A stretch of DNA of 16,825 bases from Ruminococcaceae bacterium UBA5413 (GTDB taxonomy: Bacteria; Bacillota; Clostridia; Oscillospirales; Acutalibacteraceae): positions 28,811 to 45,635 of the forward strand of contig DHNP01000004.1 in assembly GCA_002409585.1 (NCBI GenBank), given 5' to 3'. The notes below the pieces were generated by a model, which did not search any database, was not told where the DNA came from, and saw only the letters and a list, made by a program, of their open reading frames with translations. Of this stretch, positions 1-5,782 are shown piece by piece. Position 1 is the stretch's first letter. Each line of letters starts with the position of its first letter. The translations under genes were made by a program, and so were the position numbers.

Positions 1-324
1 CGCTTCGACCACTCTTTCGCGAATTTATGCGTTTTGCAGTACTTAGTTAAAAACGGGTGCAAGGCGCTTATATGCGACGGGCATTGCCGCGTGTTCCTTA
101 TAAACGACGGCAGGCTTATACTCAGCGGGGTAAGCGGCAAGACTGTTTCAGTATATCCTTTCGGCGGTGCTTCGTGCATGGTGAGCTACATGGGGCTCAA
201 GTATCCGCTTACGCGGGCGGTCCTGACGTCGGACAACCCGCGCGGTACGAGCAACGTGGTTGTAGGCTCCAGCGCGCAGATAACCGTACACAGCGGCAGT
301 GCCCTGATTATTGTTGAAAGATAA
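1..324 (+). CDS. thiN: thiamine diphosphokinase, C-terminal part (partial at left edge)
   Basis: The reading frame is open from base 1 and ends with TAA at 322-324, giving 107 C-terminal residues. Thiamine diphosphokinase transfers pyrophosphate from ATP to thiamine to make thiamine diphosphate in the cytoplasm. The family signature is clear: RFDHSFANL at the very edge (the conserved R-x-DH substrate/metal region), then YPFGG, GLKYPL, the RGTSN turn and the closing beta strands ITVHSGSAL. This is the end of the catalytic domain plus the whole thiamine-binding beta-sandwich domain. In Bacillus thiN lies directly upstream of spoVM, and a SpoVM-like gene follows here too. An internal TTG at 34 would give a shorter ORF, but the conserved residues before it show that the gene simply starts outside the window. 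Its product would supply the cofactor of the nearby transketolase. Confidence 0.93.
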   Translation, partial: RFDHSFANLCVLQYLVKNGCKALICDGHCRVFLINDGRLILSGVSGKTVSVYPFGGASCMVSYMGLKYPLTRAVLTSDNPRGTSNVVVGSSAQITVHSGSALIIVER

Positions 325-331
325 TTTTATA

Positions 332-361
332 TTCACACATAACCGGCTCCGCGTATATAAT
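332..361 (+). promoter_or_regulatory. candidate promoter for the small membrane protein-spoVM unit
   Basis: TTCACA at 332-337 and TATAAT at 356-361 are separated by 18 bases, which resembles a vegetative (sigma-A) promoter. It starts just after the thiN stop. Transcription would begin near 368, leaving a leader of about 28 bases before the GTG at 396. Bacillus spoVM is sigma-E controlled. An ATATT at 329-333 partly resembles a sigma-E -35 element, but I see no good matching -10, so sigma-E control cannot be claimed here. Confidence 0.5.
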
Positions 362-395
362 GTAGTAAGATTTAACCGGCAGGAGGTAAAGGGCG

Positions 396-554
396 GTGGG
401 CTGTGTGAAAAACAAGCGTAACAGCTGTTTCGGGCGGTATGCCATAGCGTTTGGGCTTGGGCTTATAATCTCGTGTTTTTGCCCGACAGGCCTTATGATG
501 TTTATCATAGCCGTAATAATCGTCGGACTTGGCATAGCGCTTTTCCACTGCTGA
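396..554 (+). CDS. small hydrophobic membrane protein, uncharacterised (52 aa)
   Basis: This short frame starts at GTG 396, nine bases after a strong AGGAGG (381-386), and ends with TGA at 552-554. The N-terminus is short and basic (about residues 4-14, with several Lys/Arg). It is followed by two hydrophobic stretches, roughly residues 15-28 and 33-50, joined by a C-F-C-P-T-G turn, so the product is probably a two-helix membrane hairpin. It contains five cysteines. It lies 71 bases after thiN and 21 bases before the spoVM-like gene, so it is probably co-transcribed with spoVM. I do not recognise a named family. Ribosome binding site quality, hydrophobic pattern and placement favour a real gene. 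A function at the spore or forespore membrane would only be inference from the neighbour. Confidence 0.7.
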   Translation: MGCVKNKRNSCFGRYAIAFGLGLIISCFCPTGLMMFIIAVIIVGLGIALFHC

Positions 555-575
555 TGTACTTAAGGGGGCTTCGTT

Positions 576-656
576 ATGAAAGTAGTAGTATTCAGAAGTT
601 CTGGCTTTTGGAGCTTTGTACTTAGAAAAATGTTCCATATAAAAAAAGCGGCTTAA
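576..656 (+). CDS. spoVM: SpoVM-like stage V sporulation peptide (26 aa)
   Basis: The ATG at 576 follows an AAGGGGGC ribosome binding site (562-569); the frame ends with TAA at 654-656. It encodes exactly 26 residues, the length of Bacillus SpoVM. SpoVM is an amphipathic helix that marks the convex forespore membrane and anchors the coat ATPase SpoIVA. Here the sequence begins M-K followed by valines, with F11, R17 and M19 aligning to the Bacillus residues and a basic I-K-K tail. The thiN-spoVM order matches Bacillus. The Pro at position 9 of the Bacillus peptide, known to matter for localisation, is Ser here. The next gene in Bacillus, rpmB, is absent. Identification rests on length, position and partial similarity; a peptide this short gives limited statistical support. 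Confidence 0.75.
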   Translation: MKVVVFRSSGFWSFVLRKMFHIKKAA

Positions 657-669
657 ACTTTGAAGCCGC
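641..669 (-). terminator. intrinsic terminator of the transketolase transcript (leftward)
   Basis: GCGGCTT (648-654) and AAGCCGC (663-669) form a perfect 7-bp stem with an 8-base loop. Read on the minus strand, seven T follow directly (641-647). It overlaps the last codons of the spoVM-like gene on the other strand. Confidence 0.8.
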
Positions 670-685
670 CGGAGCCAAAACAAAA

Positions 686-735
686 GCGCCGCGGCGGCAG
701 CATTGCCGGCACGGCGCGATTTTGTATTATTTTAT
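686..735. terminator. bidirectional intrinsic terminator between convergent units
   Basis: GCGCCG (686-691) pairs with CGGCGC (712-717), and an inner CGGCA/TGCCG hairpin closes a GCAT loop. On + the hairpin is followed by TTTTGTATTATTTT, suiting it to end the thiN-spoVM transcript. On - the tail is TTTTGTTTT, so it can also act on the transketolase transcript upstream of the second terminator at 641-669. Confidence 0.75.
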
Positions 736-738
736 ATC

Positions 739-1683
739 TTATTTTCCGAGGGCTTTCTCGGTTACTTCTTCAATGTGTGATGCGCACAGTCCGTATTGCT
801 CAAGAAGGTCGTCGGCAGGGCCGGAGTGCCCGAACTGGTCGTTAACGCCTATCTTCACGACTGGCGCGGGGTATTCTTCGCACAGTACGCTCGAAACGGC
901 ATCGCCCAAGCCGCCTATAACGCTGTGTTCCTCTACCGTAACTATCTTTCCTGTTTCCTTTGCGGCTTTTATTATGATGTCACGGTCGATAGGCTTTATA
1001 GTATGGATATTTATAAGCCTTGCGTCTATGCCTTTCTTTTCAAGCGCCTTTACAGCTTCCAAAGCGCGTGAAACCATAAGGCCGGTTGCTATAATCGTGA
1101 TATCCTTGCCGCCGCGCAAGGTTATACCTTTACCCAATTCGAATTTATAATCGTCGCCGTTGTTAAAGCTCTCAACAGCCAAACGGCCTAAGCGTATATA
1201 AACCGGCCCGTAATGCTCGGCGGCCGCTTTAACGGCGGCTTTCATTTCGTAGTGGTCTGACGGGTTAAGAACTACCATGCCGGGAAGCTCACGCATAAGG
1301 GCAATATCCTCAAGGCACTGGTGCGTGGCGCCGTCCTCGCCGACGGAGATGCCCGCGTGGGAGCCGACTATCTTTACGTTGAGCTTAGGGTATGCTACGG
1401 AGTTGCGCACCTGCTCGTAGGCGCGCCCGGCAGCGAACATTGCAAACGACGTTGCGAACGGAATCTTGCCGCAGGCGGCAAGGCCGGCAGCCACGCCTAT
1501 CATATTGCACTCGGCTATGCCGCAGTCTATGAAGCGCCCTGGATATTTTTTCTTAAACATCGCGGTTTTTGTAGCTTCCGCGAGGTCTGCGTCGAGTACG
1601 ACTATCTGCGGGAACTGTTCGGCAAGCTCTGTAAGCGCCATGCCGTAGCTTTCCCTTGTTGCCTTTTTAACCATTTCTGACAT
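739..1683 (-). CDS. tkt: transketolase, C-terminal subunit (split transketolase)
   Basis: This 314-residue protein is the pyrimidine-binding plus C-terminal half of transketolase, the thiamine-diphosphate enzyme that moves two-carbon ketol units in the non-oxidative pentose phosphate pathway. Conserved elements are the cofactor-activating glutamate in GIAECNMIG (about E58), the substrate-contacting SHAGISVGEDGATHQ stretch (about 108-122), a PSD segment and a C-terminal Rossmann-like domain ending in a GHSG motif. Full-length transketolases are about 660 residues; here the protein is split in two, as in archaea and many Clostridia, and functions as a heteromer with the upstream gene. The ATG at 1683 follows the TAA of its partner with no spacer, behind GGAGG inside the partner's 3' end, so translation is probably coupled. 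Confidence 0.93.
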   Translation of the reverse strand: MSEMVKKATRESYGMALTELAEQFPQIVVLDADLAEATKTAMFKKKYPGRFIDCGIAECNMIGVAAGLAACGKIPFATSFAMFAAGRAYEQVRNSVAYPKLNVKIVGSHAGISVGEDGATHQCLEDIALMRELPGMVVLNPSDHYEMKAAVKAAAEHYGPVYIRLGRLAVESFNNGDDYKFELGKGITLRGGKDITIIATGLMVSRALEAVKALEKKGIDARLINIHTIKPIDRDIIIKAAKETGKIVTVEEHSVIGGLGDAVSSVLCEEYPAPVVKIGVNDQFGHSGPADDLLEQYGLCASHIEEVTEKALGK

Positions 1684-2529
1684 TTATTCCGCCTCCAATT
1701 CAGAAAGTTGTTTGTTAAGCTCGCACATCGCTGTTTCATACTGCTCGTCATTGGGGGCTTTTCCGTGCCAGCCTACCTGGTTTTCCATATATGAAACACC
1801 CTTGCCTTTAACCGTTGACGCGATGATGACGCTCGGTTTGCCTTTTACGGTTTTGGCGTGTTCTATGCTTTTTTCAATGTCGTCAAGGCTGTTGCCGTTT
1901 ATTTTCTGTACGTCAAAGCCAAACGCCTTGAACTTTTCGTCTATAGGCTCGGGACCGCCGACTTCGCTTACAGGGCCGTCTATCTGAAGGCCGTTATTGT
2001 CGACTATAAGGCAGAGGTTGTCGAGCTTGTGATGTCCGGCAAACATGGAGGCTTCCCAAACTTCGCCTTCTTCGAGTTCGCCGTCGCCCAAGAGGGAGTA
2101 AACCCTGTAACCTTTGCCGTCAAGCTTGCCTGCAAGGGCCATGCCGCACGCGGCTGAAACGCCCTGCCCAAGTGAACCGGTGCTCATGTCTACGCCGGGA
2201 GTCCCTTTCATGTCGGGATGGCCCTGCAGCATGGCCCCGATGTGGCGCAGCTTTTTCAGCTCGTCCCACGGGAAGTAGCCCTTAAGGGCGAGCGCGGCGT
2301 AAAGCCCCGGGCACGCATGACCCTTTGAAAGCACGAAACGGTCGCGGTCTGCATCTTTCGGATTTGCAGGGTCAACGCGCAGTTCTTTAAAGTAAAGGTA
2401 CGCGAAAATTTCGGCAGATGACAGCGCGCCGCCTGGGTGGCCGGACTTTGCCGCGTGTACGCCTTCTATTACCCCTTTGCGTATCTTACAAGCGGCAACC
2501 TGGAGTTCCTTTTTTTCTTCCTTAGTCAT
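1684..2529 (-). CDS. tkt: transketolase, N-terminal (TPP-binding) subunit
   Basis: This 281-residue protein is the pyrophosphate-binding half of transketolase. It has SGHPGG (about 29-34, with the catalytic histidine), SKGHA (about 68-72), STGSLGQG (about 116-123) and the thiamine diphosphate motif that begins GDGE (148-151) and ends in the paired N178/N179. It assembles with the adjacent C-terminal subunit. The start is ATG at 2529, preceded by AGGAGG with normal spacing. The upstream 200 bases are AT-rich. A TATAAT on the minus strand (2642 to 2637) is present but has no convincing -35, so the promoter is uncertain. The two subunit genes abut exactly and share the terminators at 641-735. 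Confidence 0.94.
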   Translation of the reverse strand: MTKEEKKELQVAACKIRKGVIEGVHAAKSGHPGGALSSAEIFAYLYFKELRVDPANPKDADRDRFVLSKGHACPGLYAALALKGYFPWDELKKLRHIGAMLQGHPDMKGTPGVDMSTGSLGQGVSAACGMALAGKLDGKGYRVYSLLGDGELEEGEVWEASMFAGHHKLDNLCLIVDNNGLQIDGPVSEVGGPEPIDEKFKAFGFDVQKINGNSLDDIEKSIEHAKTVKGKPSVIIASTVKGKGVSYMENQVGWHGKAPNDEQYETAMCELNKQLSELEAE

Positions 2530-2729
2530 ACTAACCTCCTATTAAATACGGTTACTGTAAAATTGAAATAAATAAAGTTGCGGACGGACGTTTTAGCCCC
2601 GCGGAAGTGGTTGTTTAAAAATTATCATACATATATATTATAGTATATATGACGTGTTATTTATTTCTTAACAGCACAAAATCCGCTTTTTACGCAACAC
2701 CGTTCCGGTGCGGCGCCATGCCTTAACCG

Positions 2730-4022
2730 CTACGCCTCGTCTTTGGTTACATCATCGTAGTCGTTAGCAATATGGAATTTATCTATTATCCAGAAAATAA
2801 GGCCCATAAGCATGGCAACTACGGCACCGAGGGCCATGCCAGTAAGCTTTACTTTCCCTACTTGCACAAAAGCCCCCGAAAGGCCTGTCACAAGCACAAC
2901 GCTTGTCATGGCAAGGTTGCGGGAACGTCCGTAATCCACACGCTGGTCTACGAGCAGCCTTATGCCCGAGGCGGCAATCATACCGTAAAGCAGAAAGCTT
3001 ACGCCGCCCATTACCGGGTCTGGTATCGAGTGTATGAGCGCGGACACTTTACCGAAAAATGATATTAATATTGAAAGCACAGCCGCTCCGCCTATTACCC
3101 ATACGCTGTACACGCCTGTCATGGCCATGACGCCTATGTTTTCACCGTAGGTAGTCGTCGGAACAGAGCCGCAGAACCCTGAGAGCATGGTTGACAGCCC
3201 GTCGCCAAGTAAAGTTTTGTCAAGGCCAGGGTCCTTTATGATGTCGCGCCCTACGATTTTGCCTGTTACAATCTGGTGGCCTATATGCTCCGAGACGACA
3301 ACGAGCGTTGCCGGCAAAATGATTGATATGGCCGTAAGGTCGAACTTAGCCGGCTGAAAATTCGGTATGGCAAACACGGGCGCGGACTTTACCGCGTCGA
3401 GGTTTACAATTCCCAAAAACGCCGAAGCTATGTACCCTGTTATTATAGCTATAAGGATAGGTATGACTGACAAAAACTTTTTGAAAAGTACGGAGCCGAA
3501 AACGGCCACGCAGAGCGTTATGGTGAAGACGGCGACTTTTTTAGGGTCTATCTGTGTGTACGTGCCGCTTAGTATGAGCCCGCCCATGCTTGCCGCGGTG
3601 CCGGAAAGCTCAAGCCCTATGAGCGCTACGACTGAACCCATTGCCGCAGGCGGCAGTATGACGTCTATCCATTTTGTACCGAAGTATTTTATAATTAGCG
3701 CTACGGCGCAGAGCGCTGCGCCTGAAACGACGAAACCGCCGAGGGCATACTGGTAGCCGAGCCCTTTAGCTGCGATTATGATGCCTGCCGGCGCTATGAA
3801 GGCAAAGCTTGAGCCAAGGAAGGCCGGCGCCCTGCCCTTTGTTATCAAGATATAGAGCAGCGTGCCTACGCCGTTCATAAAAAGTACGACGGCAGGGTTT
3901 ATGCCCAAAAGGTTAGGCACGAGGACCGAAGCGCTGAACATGGCGAACAGATGCTGTATGCTCAGCGGCACGGCTTCTAAGAAAGGCGGCTTTTCATCAA
4001 TTTGGATAATTCGTTTTTTCAT
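2730..4022 (-). CDS. uraA: uracil permease, NCS2 (nucleobase/cation symporter-2) family
   Basis: This 430-residue integral membrane protein has roughly 14 hydrophobic segments, as expected for the NCS2 fold. It begins with the family N-terminus (SIQHLFAMFSASVLVP) and has PAFLGSSFAFI, followed by the substrate-site motifs EHIGHQ (E245, H249) and GSVPTTTYGENIG (E294). These match the uracil-binding glutamates and histidine of E. coli UraA with a constant offset of four residues, favouring uracil over xanthine or urate. It would import uracil with protons for salvage. The ATG at 4022 follows GGAGAG. A TATAAT on the minus strand (4057 to 4052) would give a leader of only about 22 bases; its -35 is poor. 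I see no PyrR-type attenuator. A 5-bp hairpin with 3-base loop (2698-2710) lies after the stop but lacks a good T tract. Confidence 0.92.
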   Translation of the reverse strand: MKKRIIQIDEKPPFLEAVPLSIQHLFAMFSASVLVPNLLGINPAVVLFMNGVGTLLYILITKGRAPAFLGSSFAFIAPAGIIIAAKGLGYQYALGGFVVSGAALCAVALIIKYFGTKWIDVILPPAAMGSVVALIGLELSGTAASMGGLILSGTYTQIDPKKVAVFTITLCVAVFGSVLFKKFLSVIPILIAIITGYIASAFLGIVNLDAVKSAPVFAIPNFQPAKFDLTAISIILPATLVVVSEHIGHQIVTGKIVGRDIIKDPGLDKTLLGDGLSTMLSGFCGSVPTTTYGENIGVMAMTGVYSVWVIGGAAVLSILISFFGKVSALIHSIPDPVMGGVSFLLYGMIAASGIRLLVDQRVDYGRSRNLAMTSVVLVTGLSGAFVQVGKVKLTGMALGAVVAMLMGLIFWIIDKFHIANDYDDVTKDEA

Positions 4023-4051
4023 TTTCTCTCTCCATTCCCTGATATATAAAA

Positions 4052-4057
4052 ATTATA
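4052..4057 (-). promoter_or_regulatory. candidate -10 element for uraA
   Basis: A perfect TATAAT on the minus strand lies between the upstream terminator and uraA. The expected -35 region (about 4075-4080) reads TTCGCG, a weak match, so an activator or an alternative promoter is possible. Confidence 0.4.
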
Positions 4058-4085
4058 TTGAAACCGGCGTTAAACGCGAATGCCC

Positions 4086-4123
4086 AAAAAAAAAGCCCTA
4101 CCGGTAATTTCATTTTACCGGTA
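4086..4123 (-). terminator. strong intrinsic terminator after the 108-codon ORF
   Basis: On the minus strand TACCGGTAA and TTACCGGTA form a perfect 9-bp stem with a 7-base loop (4099-4123), followed by GGGC and nine T (4094-4086). It includes the stop codon of the ORF at 4115-4441. The + orientation lacks a T tract. It could instead be a uraA leader attenuator, but I see no competing antiterminator. Confidence 0.8.
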
Positions 4124-4441
4124 CGAGCTTTGATATTCATTTATTTGTTTAAACGCCGTTTCCTGCGTGCTGTAAAGGGGAAACGCCCGACCGTCCGGCC
4201 GCACGTTAAACGTGGAGCCGAGGCCGCCTGAAACATATGAGCTTTTAATAATGCCCTTTTCCGTAATATCCGGAAACACGAAAGGAAAAGAAACGCTTTC
4301 GGCGGCGGGAAATACGTCCGGTGAATTTAAAACAGGAAAAACAATATCTGCGGTGCAGGCTGAAACACCCGCACACCCTTTGGCGCATAAATTATAGCCG
4401 GCACACGTCATGGCAGACAGCATATCAGGTTCCAAATTCAC
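4115..4441 (-). CDS. hypothetical protein, unrecognised (108 aa)
   Basis: The frame opens with GTG at 4441 and ends with TAA at 4115-4117 inside the terminator stem. I do not recognise a family. The product is neutral, with four Cys in the first third (Y-N-L-C-A-K-G-C-A-G-V-S-A-C near residues 16-29), a hydrophobic Phe/Pro/Val-rich middle and a more polar end rich in Gln and Ser. There is no clear signal peptide or membrane helix. Evidence that it is transcribed is a TATAAT 25-30 bases upstream and a strong minus-strand terminator exactly at its 3' end. Evidence against is a weak ribosome binding site (GGGG, 4443-4446) and codon use that favours ATT for Ile while the plus-strand genes here often use ATA. 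It may be a real small gene or a decaying one. Confidence 0.5.
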   Translation of the reverse strand: MNLEPDMLSAMTCAGYNLCAKGCAGVSACTADIVFPVLNSPDVFPAAESVSFPFVFPDITEKGIIKSSYVSGGLGSTFNVRPDGRAFPLYSTQETAFKQINEYQSSYR

Positions 4442-5017
4442 ATCCCCAATTAAGCATTTCTATATATTATATCGTATATCAAAAAAAATACAAGTATTTT
4501 AAAAACGTTTTTTTGACGCAGTTAATTTTTTGTAATTGCTTATTTGTAAAAGTAAAGCACGTATTTAGTCATATGCGCTGAAAAACGGGGCGGTATTATG
4601 TACGCTTTAAGTCGGTTTTTTGTTTTAAAAAATAGAGAGGTATTTTATTAATAAGTTTTCATGTTGAAAAACGGCCGTGATTCTGATAGAATAACAAATA
4701 CAAAGCCGATAGATATGGTATAAAATATAATGTGTATTGGCTTTTCAGGGATTAAATCGAGTATGGCGGCCGTATGCAGAGTTAAAGCTGTGGTAGAGCA
4801 ATGCGTATTGCTGCCGGCCTTTTTCGCATTTCAAAGCGGCTTATGCGGCAGGAAATCCATAGTTACGGAGCCGGTTTTGCGGTGTGCGGCAATTTACGCT
4901 GCTGTTTTTAAACGCCGGTACGGCTGCCGGTAAAACAGCCTTTAAGGTGGAAGGACGGGCGGGGTACCGGAGCAAACCGGGACGATTTTTAATTTGTAAT
5001 TTTTAGAGGAGGGTAAT
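4442..5017. other. 576-base spacer without a supported gene
   Basis: The left part (4442-4740) is AT-rich and holds the divergent promoter described separately, the palindrome AAAAACGTTTTT near 4501-4512, and on + a candidate extended -10 (TGGTATAAA at 4716-4724) with a second TATAAT at 4726-4731; neither has a convincing -35. If one is used, the regulator gene has a leader of about 280 bases. The right part is more GC-rich and contains a hairpin: GCTGTTTT (4901-4908) with AAAACAGC (4932-4939), inner CCGG/CCGG. A weak CCGG stem followed by TTTTT lies near 4968-4990. A 67-codon frame at 4730-4933 has no ribosome binding site. I recognise no known riboswitch class. Confidence 0.5.
4466..4493 (-). 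promoter_or_regulatory. candidate promoter for the 108-codon ORF
   Basis: On the minus strand TATAAT (4471 to 4466) is preceded after 16 bases by TTGTAT (4493 to 4488), a moderate -35. Transcription would begin near 4459, about 18 bases before the GTG. Confidence 0.4.
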
Positions 5018-5608
5018 ATGTCCGATTCGCAGATTACGAAAAAAGCCATAGCGGTTTCCCTTAAGCAGCTTATGGACAGGCGCGGCCTTAAGAAAATAAC
5101 CGTTTCGGATATTGTACGGAACTGTGGCCTTAACCGCCAGACGTTTTACTATCACTTTGAGGATAAGTACGACCTCATAAACTGGATTTTTTACAACGAC
5201 GTGATAAAGTCCGTAGTGTCTAACAGGAAAACATACGATGACTTGGACAGTATGATGCTCAAGATGCTCGGTGTGATGGAGAGCGAAAAGCCTTTTTACA
5301 TGCAGGCTTTCAACTCCGCTGGGCAGGATACGTTCCAAAAGTATTTTTTCGACGTTACAAAAGGGCTCATATCCGAAATACTTGATACTATGAAAGAGGC
5401 AAAAGATATAGAGGACGACGATAAAAATTTTATAGTCGAATTTTATACATACGGCCTTGTGGGCATAATCGCCCAGTGGGTGCGAAACGGCATGAAAGAA
5501 GCACCGGAAAAGCTTGTGGGCAGGCTCAGGCATTTTATAGATGACAGCAAGCGCTTCGCCGCCGCGCGTTACTTAAAGGAAATAAAGTCGGAAGATGAGG
5601 GCGGCTGA
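5018..5608 (+). CDS. TetR/AcrR-family transcriptional regulator, DhaS-like
   Basis: This 196-residue protein has an N-terminal TetR DNA-binding domain (about 1-60). The helix-turn-helix lies near residues 26-47 (TVSDIVRNCGLNRQTFYYHF), followed by the DKYDLI stretch typical of the family. The C-terminal helical domain resembles the type found in DhaS, an atypical TetR protein that activates dihydroxyacetone kinase genes in lactic acid bacteria. No dha genes are in the window, so the ligand and targets are unknown. The ATG at 5018 follows a strong GAGGAGGG. No perfect terminator follows: AACC/GGTT with a 4-base loop and a T-rich tail (5613-5630) is weak. The next gene, an aminotransferase 174 bases downstream on the same strand, has an elaborate repeat-bearing promoter and is a plausible but unproven target. 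Confidence 0.85.
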   Translation: MSDSQITKKAIAVSLKQLMDRRGLKKITVSDIVRNCGLNRQTFYYHFEDKYDLINWIFYNDVIKSVVSNRKTYDDLDSMMLKMLGVMESEKPFYMQAFNSAGQDTFQKYFFDVTKGLISEILDTMKEAKDIEDDDKNFIVEFYTYGLVGIIAQWVRNGMKEAPEKLVGRLRHFIDDSKRFAAARYLKEIKSEDEGG

Positions 5609-5639
5609 CTTTTAACCGTCCGGTTTGTTTCTCCCGTAC

Positions 5640-5762
5640 TTAACGCACTATATTCTTGTTAGGACTAAAAAGATATTTTTTTGAATTATAATAAATTTAT
5701 ACTTGCAATTTAGTCTTAATTATATTAAAATCAATAAGGATTTTAATAAAATAGTGCATTAA
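5640..5762. repeat. nested inverted repeats around the aminotransferase promoter
   Basis: Three nested dyads lie in this AT-rich 123-base segment. The outer arms are TTAACGCACTATATT (5640-5654) and AAAATAGTGCATTAA (5748-5762), pairing at 13 of 15 positions. The middle arms are TTAGGACTAAA (5659-5669) and TTTAGTCTTAA (5709-5719), pairing throughout with one G-T. The inner arms are TATTAAAATC (5723-5732) and GATTTTAATA (5739-5748), a perfect 10-bp hairpin with a 6-base loop. Outer and middle arms share an ACTA core, so they may be four half-sites for one regulator. The arms cover the -35/-10 spacer, the -10 and the expected start site. A small MITE-like insertion is the alternative. Confidence 0.75.
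5703..5731 (+). promoter_or_regulatory. candidate promoter for the aminotransferase
   Basis: TTGCAA (5703-5708) and TAAAAT (5726-5731) are separated by 17 bases. One arm of the middle inverted repeat fills the spacer and the inner hairpin overlaps the -10, suggesting repression by a dyad-binding protein. Confidence 0.5.
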
Positions 5763-5782
5763 CAATAAGGGAGATGCTCATA

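Noticed and set aside
332..361. Sigma-E promoter for spoVM
   Set aside because: An ATATT -35-like element exists, but no matching CATACA-type -10 at the right spacing; a vegetative-type promoter fits better.
2693..2712. Terminator after uraA
   Set aside because: CACCG/CGGTG hairpin is present, but on the minus strand it is followed by TAAAAAG rather than a T tract; kept only as a remark under uraA.
4023..4123. PyrR- or riboswitch-type attenuator controlling uraA
   Set aside because: The terminator is strong, but I find no PyrR-binding consensus and no competing antiterminator; it ends exactly at the upstream ORF and a TATAAT lies between it and uraA.
4730..4933. 67-codon + frame in the spacer before the TetR gene
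   Set aside because: No ribosome binding site, atypical composition and overlap with a hairpin; no recognisable domain.
5003..5533. 176-codon minus frame opposite the TetR gene
   Set aside because: Shadow of the regulator gene, whose domain signature and strong ribosome binding site are clear; His/Cys/Tyr-rich translation typical of antisense frames.
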